Below, in pieces: positions 47,869 to 59,924 of a DNA stretch of 64,000 nucleotides. The notes under the pieces are model-generated. The model did not search any database, was not told where the DNA came from, and was given only the letters and a program-made list of their open reading frames with translations. Source of the stretch: Chlorophyllum brunneum (lineage: Eukaryota > Basidiomycota > Agaricomycetes > Agaricales > Agaricaceae); assembly GCA_963576785.1 (NCBI GenBank), contig OY756145.1, positions 2,480,001 through 2,544,000 on the forward strand, given 5' to 3'. The position numbers and the translations under genes are program-made. Every line of letters starts with the position of its first letter. Position 1 is the first letter of the stretch.

Positions 47869-48829
47869 TTTGAGTAGTTCAGATGGTGGTGAGCAGACCA
47901 GCGAGCTCGATGTGGTGGTAAGTGCACTGCACTCCGCTTTACATGCACCAGGCGATAAGTAGCTGACGGACCAGGTCAACTAGGAGGAAGTTGAGCTGAC
48001 AGGGGTTTAGAAGAGGGAAGGGTTCAACCAGAGGGAGTCTCATAGTCGATCCTATAATATACCCCTAAACCAGCGCTCGTTCCCTCCAAGAAGTGATCGA
48101 TTCACCGAGAGGGGTATCTTCACTACAAGATTAGGTCGCTTCCAGCGCGCAATCAGTGTGGTGAATAACTTTGGTGCGGTTAAAAATACGGGATTTCAAA
48201 AGGTGATGCATGGAGGTGTTCATACGCAGCGACGAGGTAAGAGGTTTGCATGGTCGTTATGAACGAGGCTGCGGTCGTGAAGGATAAAAGAACGGATGGG
48301 AGCGCTCACTCCGATTTCGGAACTCCTGGTCCATAGATTATCACATATGGATACTAGAGCATGGTCGTTGGGGGGTGGTCTCCACAGAGAACATTTCGCA
48401 GATGGCGCAGTTGTCGTCATTGTTTTGGCTGAACCAACGATGGTCTTGGAAGCCCCATTTCGAGTAGATCATGGGGTCGTCAAGCCGTGATACATCTCTA
48501 GTAAATGCGCTTGGGAATGAGGGAGTTTTGTCCGTCTGTGCTAGCAGGGACGATGAGGCTCCATGGTGGTGATAAAACGAGGCTCCCTAGGTCGAGATCG
48601 GGAATGCCATCAAATGCTTCATTGACATGGGAAATCTTGAAACATGATTATCTACTATCTGTATAGGCCCTCAAGGCGATGTTCTCCACTGACCGAGTGA
48701 TCCGACCTTGGTGATTGTGGGCTCGCAATATCTCTTGTCCGTGATGAGGCACAGGATTTTCACGAAAAGTTAAGAAAGCTAGTAAAAATACAATCGGTAG
48801 TTTCAGGCGCACGTTGCACGCCGCGAGAA
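47869..48829. other. Intergenic, nothing recognised
   Basis: No supported gene between the four-TM protein and the cytidine deaminase. Confidence 0.5.
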
Positions 48830-49531
<702 letters not shown>

Positions 49532-50018
49532 GTTTGAGATAGGGGGTAGATAACGATTGTGGTTTTCTGATGTAAGATGGATAAGAATTCGTCTGCACGC
49601 CAGATCACGTGTGCATACCCCGCGAGCTGAGCAAAATACAAGACGTCCAAGGTGGTCATTGAACTTCCACCTGAGAAAGTTGTGGCAGCAGAGGAACCTT
49701 CAATCAGACAATCCCCTCGCCTTTTACTAGGGGATTCCGTGTAGGTTCCTCATCTAATGCTGCATCATAATCTTTGGAATCACTTCTCCTTGTGAGAAAT
49801 GTTGGAATTTCTTTTTCACTCTTATTCTTGTAAACCTCGTATTTCCGTTTCACAAACTTGCATCGCAGAGCTTTTTTTCTTTTCTTTCTGCTGCGTCGGG
49901 CCAGAGGGTATGTTTTTCTGAGCGTGGGCCGGAATTTCCCGAAATGGGCTGACTTGTGAAATGGGGCCACTTTAGTCTGGCTCTATTTTCTCAACAGGAC
50001 GCCGTCCTCGTCTTCACC

Positions 50019-51703
50019 ATGCCTCACTACGACGTCGTGATAGTTGGCGCTGGAATAGCTGGTCCCGCACTCGCCCACGGTCTCTCAACACTGCCCCGGA
50101 GCAAGAAACCTCGGATTGCATTACTCGAACGATCACTCGCGGAACCTGACCGAATTGTTGGCGAACTACTACAACCCGGAGGCGTCATTGCACTTCGTAG
50201 ACTAGGCCTGGAACGATGTGTTGAAGGCATTGACGCAATTCCGACGTATGGTTATTGCGTTCTCGACAATCCCAGATCGGTACATATTCCGTATCCGAGT
50301 GGGTATGAAGGTCGAAGTTTCCACCATGGACGATTCATCATGTCCCTTCGTGCAGCTGCAAAACGCGCGGAAGGGGTAGATCTGATTGAAGCGACGGCGA
50401 CAGAGTTGGTTGAAGAAGGTGGTCGTGTCGTAGGTGTAAAGACGACGAAGAAATTTGAAGGAGCGGAGTTGAAGGAGGAATATCGTGCTGGTATTATTAT
50501 TATCGCGGATGGATGTTTTTCAAATTTCCGAAGTGCGGTTATGGGACGTGCGTTGGCTAAACCTGTGACGAGGAGTCAGTTCTGCGGGGCTGTTCTCGAG
50601 GACGTGACTTTGCCAATACGAAATCATGGCACGGTTGCTCTCATTAAAGGCTCTGGACCGGTGCTGATGTACCAGATCTCAAAACACGATACCCGGATAC
50701 TTATGGACATCAAACAGCCTCTACCTGCTGACTTAAAGGTATGTCCCCCCCCCCGTCTGCTATTTCTTGTCTTTTAAGGAATACTTGACAGACGCACATT
50801 CTCACACATATCGTCCCTCAACTTCCGCCTTCTCTCCATTCTGCCGTCCACAAAGCCCTCGATAAAGACCGTATACGACGCATGCCCAATTCCTTCCTTC
50901 CTCCCGTTGCACAAGGTTCCTCATCAACCAAAGCTGGTGTTATTCTCCTCGGTGATGCATGGAATATGCGTCATCCTTTAACTGGTGGCGGTATGACAGT
51001 CGCTTTAAGTGACGTTGTCCTACTACGATCCATGTTGGGTGAAGTAGACGATTGGAGTGATTGGAAGAGTGTTCAAAAAATGTTGGGTAGTTGGCATTGG
51101 CAACGGAAACCTCTCGCTTCGACAGTCAACATTCTCAGTGTGGCTCTATACGATTTATTTGGTGCCGACGGTGCGTATTTCTATCCCTCCAAGTAAAACC
51201 ATCGCTGATGATTTGATTGACAGACGAATTACTCGCGGTACTAAGAACGGGATGTTTCAAATACTTCGAATGCGGCGGTGAATGTATCAATGGACCCGTA
51301 TCCCTCCTCTCAGGAATCGCACCCTCCCCTATCCTACTCGCATACCACTTCTTCTACGTCGCATTCTATTCGATATGGGTAATGTTCACACATCCACACG
51401 TGATATCCCCTCCAGGCGAGAAACCCGTATATGCAATTGCACGACCAGATCAATACCCATTCCTTTTAATCAAGAGCGTCCGAGTGGTATGTATCCTTAT
51501 ACAAACACACAACTTTTGATATCTAACACAAAAACATATAGTTCTGGAAGGCGTGTATCGTATTTGGCCCATTAGTCTGGTCGGAAATCCGTTGGTGGTC
51601 GCCGGATGATACTCGAGAATCAAACAAAATGCTATTCTGGGCTATACTGGTAACTGGAGCATTTTTTGCAGGGATTTTGGGCGTGTTACAGCGGATGCTT
51701 TGA
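50019..51703 (+). CDS. ERG1: Squalene epoxidase (squalene monooxygenase)
   Basis: FAD enzyme of the ER that epoxidises squalene to 2,3-oxidosqualene, the step after ERG9 and the target of terbinafine. Four exons (50019-50738, 50792-51170, 51224-51486 and 51542-51703) give 507 residues. The N-terminal FAD motif is DVVIVGAGIAGPALAHGL. Also visible are GELLQPGGV, the DG motif in IIIIADGCFSNFRS, GDAWNMRHPLTGGGMTVALS and the C-terminal membrane region (LLAYHFFYVAFYSIWVMF and a final ILVTGAFFAGILGVLQRML). Compared with animal and yeast forms the N-terminal TM anchor is missing, so the first residues are the flavin fold. Intron 1 has a C10 run after its donor. Confidence 0.95.
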
Positions 51704-52743
51704 TTGTTCCTACTTGGCCCTTGTTGGACTAGAGGATGATAGATGTTTTTTCGGATTGTGCGGATTCTTTGATTGTCCGTATATACATTTGGTGGAGAGG
51801 TAATTTATATACTCATAATATTGGTTTGGTTGCATAGAAGTTCTCGTCTTGTGCTTTAGTTGCTGGAGCGAATGAACTCTGGAGCCTATCGTCGGCATTG
51901 TTGATCCAAATTCTGTCCTCCGGACAGGTCGACCTCCAACTTCTGTCAATGTTGCAGACGCAGAGGTCAAACCACGGTCCATCTTGCCCTAACTGCTTCT
52001 TACCTCTACGTTTTTGCATCCTTTCTGTGCTAGTCACGATATCTTCATGATCCCTGTCCGTTCTCACCTTATTCGCAAGAATCGCAACCGAAACTCTTTG
52101 TCCCCGAGATCCCAGAGTTTGGTACAACGTAAAACTGTTAACAGTGATTTATGCCAAAAAAAACTCGTCGATGATTTAATCACGAGCCAAACTCAGATAT
52201 ACTCTCACTCTCTGACTTTTTTTTTCATTCGTGCGATACCCCGCTCTGGCTGAAGCGCTGACGTTTGAAACGCGACGATTGAAGGGTCCGAGGGGACCCA
52301 TCAAGGTGCATTACGCTTTGTACACACAGCACATGACACTTCCTTGCATTGGATGCAGTGGCCGGTACACAATCCATCAAAGCACGAGCTATCACATCAC
52401 TGATGTCACCCCCTGAAGTGCCAATCACGTCTCAACTGTCCAAATCATCCACTCACAGTTCATCTTCTCATCTCGCCTAAAAATGAAACAAATGGAAGAC
52501 GTGTGTCATGGGAGTTTATAACATCTTGGGACACTTTTGGAAAAGGTCATGATGGCGGTATAAGTACTTCAAAGGGTGCAAAATATAATCGCTTTCGCCG
52601 TCCTCTTCCAACTTCCGTCGTCGTACCTTTGTTTCATCCGTTGGCTGAGCCTTCGGTTTTTTATATTGCCCGTTCCTTTCTTCTCTATCTACTTCCATTC
52701 GTTCTTCAATCTTCAACACACCACATCTTCATTCCTTTCAAAA
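51704..52743. other. Intergenic, nothing recognised
   Basis: No coding model was found. The part nearest 52744 is pyrimidine-rich and probably the promoter of the four-TM gene. Confidence 0.45.
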
Positions 52744-53531
52744 ATGTCTAGTCTTTCCACTTTCACTTTGACCACTTTCTTCCATTTCCTTTCAATCATC
52801 ACCAGTGCTGTGGTTCTAGGTTTAGCCACAGTCAACTTCGGCGTCCTCTCTATCTGGATCAACTCGACCGCTGGAGCTTTGACGCTTCTTTACCATATCA
52901 CCGTTCTCTTCCTCAACAGGAAAAGAACCTGCGATACAATCGTTTCCGCAGTCAAAAAGCCTAGGAAGTATCGTCCTTTCCTCCTCGGTGTCAAAATGCC
53001 AGAATACCCATCACCTACGTATTCTCCACCTCCCTATGACGCCGAGAAACTTGTCCCAAACCGACGCCCTCTCTCCGACTTCATCGTCCCCAGCACCCCT
53101 GAATACCTGAATCTCATACCATCCGGGCCATTTTACTCTATCGGATCTCTCTTCTCCAGTATCGTATTGACCATAATCACCATTGTCGGTTTTGGGATGA
53201 CAGTTGAGGTTTCGATACACGGAGCAAAGAGTCTTCTTCCGGCGGAAAGAGCAAAGGGCATGACATTCCCATGGAATATGAATGTCCAAAAAGCTCAGTG
53301 TACGTTTTTGGGTGTGCAGTTGTTGCTTAGCCTTGTTGTGCTTGTGTTATGTGCGAAGGGAAGAGCTAGGATTTCGAGTATTGAGGAAGAGAAGAGGGAA
53401 GAAATTGAATATGGGTTTGCTTCTCCCGTGGTATGTATCTGGTTTTCATGCATGTGAAATGTTGATTCTCAGTTTAATTTTGTCAGGCTACTGAAGCCCC
53501 TATCTCGCAATGGACTAGGGGAGTCGTATAA
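52744..53531 (+). CDS. Four-TM membrane protein with PPxY motif
   Basis: Two exons (52744-53430 and 53487-53531) give 243 residues. Four hydrophobic segments: FFHFLSIITSAVVLGLATV, STAGALTLLYHITVLFL, SIGSLFSSIVLTIITIVGFG and CTFLGVQLLLSLVVLVLC. The long loop after TM2 has YPSPTYSPPPYDAEKL, a PPxY motif, as in proteins recognised by Rsp5-type ubiquitin ligases. The C-terminal tail is charged (SSIEEEKREEIEYG). Same family as the 47266 gene and the relic at 55755. Its 3' end and flank were duplicated together with the adjacent methyltransferase. No known function. Confidence 0.75.
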
Positions 53532-54027
53532 GGCCCATCTCTGCATGGATCTTCGATCTTGCCTCAGCTCTTGACTTGCGACAACCCTTTGGATTTATAT
53601 CGTGCTTCCGGGATACAGTGCTAGATGCACTACCTGATTCGCATTCCGAACTCGTTGTTCGCTATCTCATTGGAGAACGTCATACCTCCTGCCCCCTGGC
53701 GGGACCAATGCTAGCATTGGGCCCTCTCAATATTTCATCTCCCCAGTCGCCCTCCACTGTAGAGAATTGATTTCTCGTCCCTTCCGCCCACACATATCTA
53801 CTTATGGAGTTGAGCTCCTCTAATATCAGCGGCGATTATCTATACTATCCTAGTAGCAACCACCCCTCTGTAGGTACAATAAAACAGAAATAAAATAACC
53901 TACGTTTTGACGTCCCCAGTTCCGGTGACGGTACTCGCGGACTGTAGAGCGGCCTAATAATTACACTTCAGAAGGAATTCAATATCAGAATCGTAGTTTC
54001 GTGTATCGTGCCCTACAAGTTTAGCAA

Positions 54028-55381
54028 CTACAACCTAGCGCTACTTATGTCCCGCTTGATGGCGACAACATAATGAAACCGGAAATGCGTCCTCTGCGTC
54101 AATAGCTCCTGAAGCCCACGTTGTACCAGAGCGTCCCTGATCTCAGGGGGAAGATCTTCTCGCCTGTCATACATCCCACGACTAAATGCGTAAATGCCCT
54201 AATTCACCAACTATGAGCTAAATCCACCCAGCGCCTGTAACGCAACAACTTACCCGGAAATCTTTCTCCACGAGTTCCCCAATTTCTTTCCCATATTTGA
54301 TTCCATTGCCTTCCCAGCCACATGGAGCCCAGAAATCTTTCACAAACACTTCCGTCAATAGTTTTGATTGCTTAATCAAACCAGAAGGCAGTTGATACTT
54401 TGGGTCCTCCATGACCTGTGCGAGTCCATGGAACCAGCCTGAATGCCAGGACAATCCATTTTTGTTCTCCAAGTTGGCCTTGATGCTAAGGAGGGGATCG
54501 TAAACGTATGGCTTGAGAATGTTCTTGTCCTCGTCAAAGCCCAAGGTTTGTAAGTCTCCTATGAGGAGTAGGCCGTCTAGGTAGAGATGAAATGAGCCCA
54601 GAATTCTGGATGAAATACGGACTGGGTTTGAGGCACTCTGCCATGGAGTCTACTAATCCTTGAGGATTTGGAACCTGAATTTATTTGAAGGTCTAGCGTC
54701 ACAAGCTGCGATATGGCTATGACTCACATGTTGGCAGACAGTTCGACAGTGTATGATGTCGAAACTGGATTTGTACTCGGCAGGAAGTCCATTGGCGAGG
54801 TTATGGTTTTTGAAACTGTAGAACGTATCAGATCTATGAGATGCGTAATTGCAGAGAATCAAACCTGAAGTTAGGAGGAAGGGACCTGTATCACAAACAG
54901 AGTAGTTTAGCAGAAGCCGGGCCTGGGGACGGGCCGAGTCCACACACCTGCGATCTAAATGCGTCAAATCTACGCCCACTATGTGTGCGGTAGGATATCT
55001 CTGACCCATTTGGATGGACCTTTGATTCTTATCAAGGAGTGATTGCATCGCCTCGGAACTCACTCACCAGATACCTGAACCACAGCCAACATCAAGGATA
55101 CTGGGAATCTCAGATCGTTCCATGAGTTGATTGACTTTGTCTTCGACGTCGGATGGCCACAACCCTCCTATCAGCAAGGTCCATACTTTATGTTGGTCAT
55201 CAAGTCGCTGCAAAAGTTTTCGGTTGTTCGAGCAGTTCCTGTTTTAGAGAAAAATAGCGAACCCCGTATTCTGTGTCTCCTCCCCTGGGAGGGCCGTAGA
55301 GTCTCTGGTAGAGTGAATATATCAAACTGGTTCTCTTCGAGGGAAATTGCAGTCTGATGGACTCACAGCTGGATCGTTCAT
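54028..55381 (-). CDS. SAM-dependent methyltransferase MT3 (tandem cluster)
   Basis: First of three clustered paralogues. Exon 1 encodes MNDPA; exon 2 RLYGPPRGGDTEYG; exon 3 RLDDQHKVWTLLIGGLWPSD and motif I ILDVGCGSGIW. Then SIQMGQRYPTAHIVGVDLTH, a 21-nt exon for SLPPNF, FKNHNLANGLPAEYKSSFDI and IHCRTVCQH. After LVDSMAECLKPG come LLLIGDLQT, GFDEDKNILKPYVYDPLLSI, LSWHSGWFHGLAQVMEDPKY and WAPCGWEGNGIKYGKEIGEL. The last exon has GIYAFSRGMYDRREDLPPEI and ends in DISSARL. About nine exons. All junctions I followed keep phase, so it looks functional. The tail after the Rossmann part is unlike LaeA and is shared by MT2-MT5. Confidence 0.87.
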
Positions 55382-55614
55382 CACACTGTCGTTCCTAGTG
55401 GTTTCCAGTCCGACTTGGGCGCTGTGAAGTCGGGGGGAGTAAGTGTTCGGCTCTCACAGAGCATACAAAAGAAGACCTTAAATATACCAGGGAACGATTT
55501 AAGTTCTTCCATTTATTTGACTCAGCCCTAGAAGTCCTTTAAGACATCCCTCACCTGAAGGCCCGGTGAAATTTGTCCCCCGAATGAAAGCCTAGCTCTA
55601 GTTGCACCAAATAT

Positions 55615-55720
55615 ACCCCATTGCCCGCGCGGTAGGATATACTGAGCGGCCATCTGGACGGACATTCCAGTTCCCCAAATTACCATGCTACACGAGAAGT
55701 CCATGGATGATTCGGGTATA
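55615..55720 (-). pseudogene. Methyltransferase relic between MT3 and MT4
   Basis: The minus strand reads SVQMAAQYILPRGQWGIFGA, clearly the SIQMAQ(R/Q)YP-x-A-x-(V/I)VG exon of the MT family, but the frame breaks immediately after and no motif I or downstream exons remain here. It sits directly upstream of the four-TM relic. Confidence 0.6.
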
Positions 55721-55754
55721 CCCGATCCCTCAGAACCCTCTTGAATTGGTACTG

Positions 55755-56030
55755 TTTCAGGTCGAGGACATGATGTTCCCATGGCCTGGGAGTATGATTC
55801 AAAAAGCTCAATGTACGTTCTTGGGTGACCAGATGTTGCTTAGTCTTGTCGCGCCAGTGTTTTGTAGAAACGGAAGAGCTAGGATTTTGAGTAATGAAGA
55901 AGAGGTGAGGGGGGAATTGAATATAGATTTCCTTTCCCCCGTAAGTATGATTTGGTGGGCCCCATGTTAATTCTTAATTTCCTCACTTGAAATTTTCTCA
56001 GGTTACTGTCTACCTCGCAGTAGACTAAGA
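55755..56030 (+). pseudogene. C-terminal relic of the four-TM gene
   Basis: Reads FPWPGSMIQKAQCTFLGDQM, LLSLVAPVFCRNGRARILSN and FLSPV, matching the end of the 52744 protein (FPWNMNVQKAQCTFLGVQLL...). The following intron (GTAAGTATG...CTCAG) and a degraded last exon are also retained, as is downstream flanking DNA up to about 56300. The N-terminal three TMs are absent. Confidence 0.8.
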
Positions 56031-56480
56031 GCATTGTATAACACTCTTCTCCGCGTGGGTCTTTGATTTTTCCTCGAGTTCCTATCTACGACAACCTTTG
56101 GGCTTGTATCGCGCTTCTGCGATACGGCGCTAGATGCGTTGTCCGCTACCCACCGGAGAGCGCCACACTCCCTGCTTTCCGTCAATAGCATTGAGTCACC
56201 CTATATGCCCTCAGTCGCCCTCCACTATGGAGAAATTATTTATTGTGCCCCTCCACCCTTAGACATCGACCTATGGAGTTGATCTCCTCGAAACCAGCCG
56301 CCCACTACCAGCGTATATTGTGCGATTCTTAGGTAGTGATCCGATAAAAAAGTAATAAAGTAAACTACATTTCCGAGTCCGTCTTCCCAGTTCCCATGCT
56401 AATACTCACAAATCGTGATAATCACACCTCAAACGGATCGTTATCGGAAATGTGTTTCGTATCATGGTCTATCTTAGTAA

Positions 56481-57869
56481 TTACAGCTTCGCGCTACATC
56501 CGTCCCGCTTGATGGCGACAGCATAATGAAATTGGAAATGCCTCCTCTGCGTGAAAAGCTCCTGGAACCCGCGCCGCACTAGAGCATCCTTGATCTCAGA
56601 GGGGATATCTTCTCTCCTGTTATACAGCTCACGACCATAGCCATAAATGACCTATTTCACCGACGATCAGCCGAGCCCATCCAGCGTCCGCAACGCAGCG
56701 CTTACCCGGAAATCTCGCTCCATGAGTTCCCCGATTTCCTTCCCATGTTTGATTCCCTCACCTTCCCAGCCACATGGAGCCCAGAAGTCTTTCGATAGCA
56801 GCTCTGTCATTAGCTTTGATTGTTTAACCATAACCGAAGGTGGCTGATACTTTGGGCTGTGTGCGGTCTGTCCTAGTTCATAAAGCCAGCCTGAATGCCA
56901 CGACAATCCATCTTTATTCTCCAAGTTTTCCTTAATGCTCAGGAGGGGGTTATAAATGAATGGCTCGAGACGTTTCCTATTCTCGTCAAACCCCATAATT
57001 TCGACGTCTGCTATGAGGAGTAGGCCACCTAGGTCACCAGAGATGAAGTGAGACTAGTCACAGCCAGAATTCTGATAAACCACGGACCAGGCTTGAGGCA
57101 CTCTACCATGGAGTATACCAGTGCTTCGGGTTCTGGCACCTGAATTCGTTTGAAACACCAGGGTCAAAAGGATCACCTCAAAATTGCGATACGATGGCTC
57201 ACATGCTGGCAAACGGTTCGGCAGTGTATGATTTCAAAAGTGGATTTGTACTCGGGGGGAAGTCCATTAACGAGATTGTGGTGCCTGAATCTGTAGGATG
57301 CAATAGGTCTATGAGAGGTACTTTGAAGTAATTTCAGAGAATCAAACCTGAAGTTAGGAGGAAGGGGTCTGTATCACGGACGAAGCAGTTTAGCTCGGGA
57401 GCCAAGTTGGAGGATTTTACGCGCCTGTTATCTAAAGGCGTCAAATCTACCCCCACCACGTGTGCGGCGGGATATCTCTGAGCCATTTGGATACACCTGT
57501 GATTTTTATCAAGGAGCGACTGCATCGCTTCAAAGCCCACTCACCAGATGCCAGAACCACATCCAACGTCCAGAACGGCGGGAACCTCGGATTGTTCCAT
57601 AAGTCGCTCGACGTTGTCTTCAATGTCGGATGGGCATAACCCTCCTATCAACAACGTCCATATTTTATGCTGTTTATCAAGTCGCTGCCAGGGTTTACGG
57701 GTACTGTCATTCGAGTAGTTCGCGCTTTAGAGAAGAATAGCGAACACCAAATTCTGTTTCTCCTCCTCTGGGAGCGATATATAGTTTCTAGTACGGTGTG
57801 TGAGTGTTAGAACGTTTCTCTTCAAGGGCAAGTGTAATCTGGTAGCAAACCCACAGCTGGATCGTTCAT
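56481..57869 (-). CDS. SAM-dependent methyltransferase MT4 (tandem cluster)
   Basis: Second clustered copy, same exon plan as MT3: MNDPA, then KLYIAPRGGETEFG, then RLDKQHKIWTLLIGGLCPSD with motif I VLDVGCGSGIW, CIQMAQRYPAAHVVGVDLTP, a small PLPPNF exon, then the later Rossmann motifs and GFDENRKRLEPFIYNPLLSI, GLSWHSGWLYELGQTAHSPK and WAPCGWEGEGIKHGKEIGEL. It ends VAIKRDGCSAKL. The intron after LTPLDNR begins AG|GCGCGT; only a GC donor here keeps the next exon in frame (the nearby GTAAAA donor leads to a stop). The gene may thus use GC-AG splicing or be partly impaired. Confidence 0.83.
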
Positions 57870-58105
57870 CACAGTATTGTTCCTGGTGGTTTCCTGTCAG
57901 ACTTGAGCGCTGTGGGGTCTGGGACAGTATCAAGTGTTCAGCTGTCGCACAACATACAAAATATCACTTAAATATACAATTCAAATATACAGGAAACTAG
58001 ACTATGTATGTATGTCCCTTCCGTTGCTCGTGTAAGTCCATTTAGACGTCTCCACATGACAAGCCCTTGTCAATATCGTTCACCAGATGACAGAGAATAC
58101 TTGGT

Positions 58106-58450
58106 CAAACCCACCCCACCACCCACATGGTAGGATAGTGTTGAGCCACTTGGATGGACCTTTCACTTCTCCAGCTATCAGGTGCACGGTCGAGGTGGAG
58201 CTCATTTACCAAACAGTACAAGAACCACCGTAGCCAACCCCCAGAATCACGGATTATTCCATTCGGAGTTGTTCACCTTCAGATATGTACTAGCCCTCTA
58301 GTGAAGATGTCCATATCTTATACCAGTCGTCCAATCACTATAAAGCTTTCCTGGTATGTTATTCAACCACTTCAGCCTTAAGAGAGTGACAGCAAACACC
58401 GTAAAATTCTTTCTCTCCTCCCTTTAGAAGGTTGTGTTGTTCCCAGGTGC
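58106..58450 (-). pseudogene. N-terminal methyltransferase relic upstream of MT5's 3' end
   Basis: This block aligns with the 5' third of MT5 (59521-59860): CACATGGTAGGATAGTGTTG with AGCCACTTGGATGGACCTTT against the MT5 CGGTAGGATATTGCTGAGCC, followed by the motif I exon region, the CAATGTCCATATCTTAT-like block and TCTCTCCTCCCTTT near the 5' exon. Frames are broken by several indels and the C-terminal two thirds are missing. Confidence 0.75.
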
Positions 58451-58555
58451 TATCTTGTTGATAGTCACAGGCTTGCGCCTCTATCGCCTTCTTATATTCG
58501 CATATCTGCAGATGCACCCGACAAGGATCACAAATCAATGTTGTGGTTTACAAGA

Positions 58556-59924
58556 TTAACTATCAGAGCTTCGTGCCACATCTGTCTGCCTGGTGGCAAC
58601 AACATACCAAAATAGCAGATACCTCTTCTGTATACCCAGTTCTTGGAGCCCACGTTGTATCAAAGCCTCCCTGATTTCGAGAGGGATATCTCCTAGTCTC
58701 CTATTAAACATTTCACGACTGGAGTGGTAAAGAACCTATGCTACCATGTCAGCCAGATTTGTTCCATGAGCCCGTCCCCAATCAATATCCCTACACGTAC
58801 CCGGAAATCTTTCTCCATGAACTCCCCGGTTTCTTTTCCATGTTTGATTCCATTGTCTTCCCAGCCATATGGAACCCAGAAATCTCTAGCTATCACCTCT
58901 GTCAGTGGTTTCGACTGTTTAACCAGGACTGAAGGTGGCTGGTACTTTGGGCTTCGTGAGGCTTGTGCAAGGGCATAGCACCAGCCCGAGTGCCATGATA
59001 AACCACCCGTATTCTTCAGGTTGCTCTCGATGCTCAGGAGGGGGTCGTAGACGAATGGCTCAAGATACTTTCTATCCTCGTCAAAGCCCGTAAGTTCTAT
59101 ATCTCCTACCAAGAGGAGGCCATCTAGTTGGAGGTAAAGTGAGTTATTGACGTACTTGGAATTTTGAGTAGACTACTGACCGGGTTTGAGGCATTCCGCC
59201 AAGGAGTCTACCAGTGCTTGGGGGTCTGGAACCTGAATTCAATGAAAGGTCAACGGTGTAATAAATCGCGATACAATAGCTCACATGCTGACAAACAGTT
59301 CGACAGTGTATGATATCGAAACTGTACTTATACTCCGGAGGAAGTCCGTTGACGAGGTTGTGAATTCGAAAACTGTAATAATAGTTCATGAGACGCCTTG
59401 AAGTAATATGGGATTGCCACACCTGAAGTTGGAAGGAGTAGCCCTAGATTTCTGGTTAACCACTTCAAGAGCTTCATAATTTGGTGGTTGTTGTCATACC
59501 TGTCCTTCAAGGGCGTCAAATCTACACCCACCACCCTCGCGGTAGGATATTGCTGAGCCATTTGGATGGACCTTTGATTTCTCCGATTGTTAGGTCAACG
59601 GTGCAGGGTGCGGAGGTCACTCACCAGATACCGGAACCACAGCCAACATCCAGAACTGCTGGAGTATCAGTTTGTTCCATGAGTCGTTTGACATTATCTT
59701 CAATCTCGGATGGATACAGTCCCTCCACCGACAATGTCCATATCTTATGTTGGTCATCGAGTCGCTTCCCAGCGTGGTTATTCAACCAGTTTAGCCACAA
59801 GAGAGTGAAAACGAACACTATATTCGGTCTCTCCTCCCTTTGGAAAGTTGTATGGTTCCTGGATGCATTTGTGAGTTTGGCCCCGCCGAGCCGGTGAGTG
59901 TAGACCTACAGCTGAATCGTGCAT
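58556..59924 (-). CDS. SAM-dependent methyltransferase MT5 (tandem cluster)
   Basis: Third clustered copy. Exons encode MHDSA, EPYNFPKGGETEYS and RLDDQHKIWTLSVEGLYPSE with motif I VLDVGCGSGIW; then SIQMAQQYPTARVVGVDLTP, ATPSNF, FRIHNLVNGLPPEYKYSFDI and IHCRTVCQHV. After GDIELTGFDEDRKYLEPFVY come GLSWHSGWCYALAQASRSPK, WVPYGWEDNGIKHGKETGEF and a C-terminal EIREALIQRGLQELGIQKRY. The end SSDS differs from MT3 and MT4. No frame break was found. The PYNFP-type N-terminal exon resembles MT2 (PYKFP) more than MT3 or MT4, so MT5 is probably an older copy. Confidence 0.87.

Noticed and set aside
49704..49970. Basic 88-residue frame upstream of ERG1 on the minus strand
   Set aside because: It begins with GTG and contains no ATG; it lies over the ERG1 promoter side and shows no family motif.
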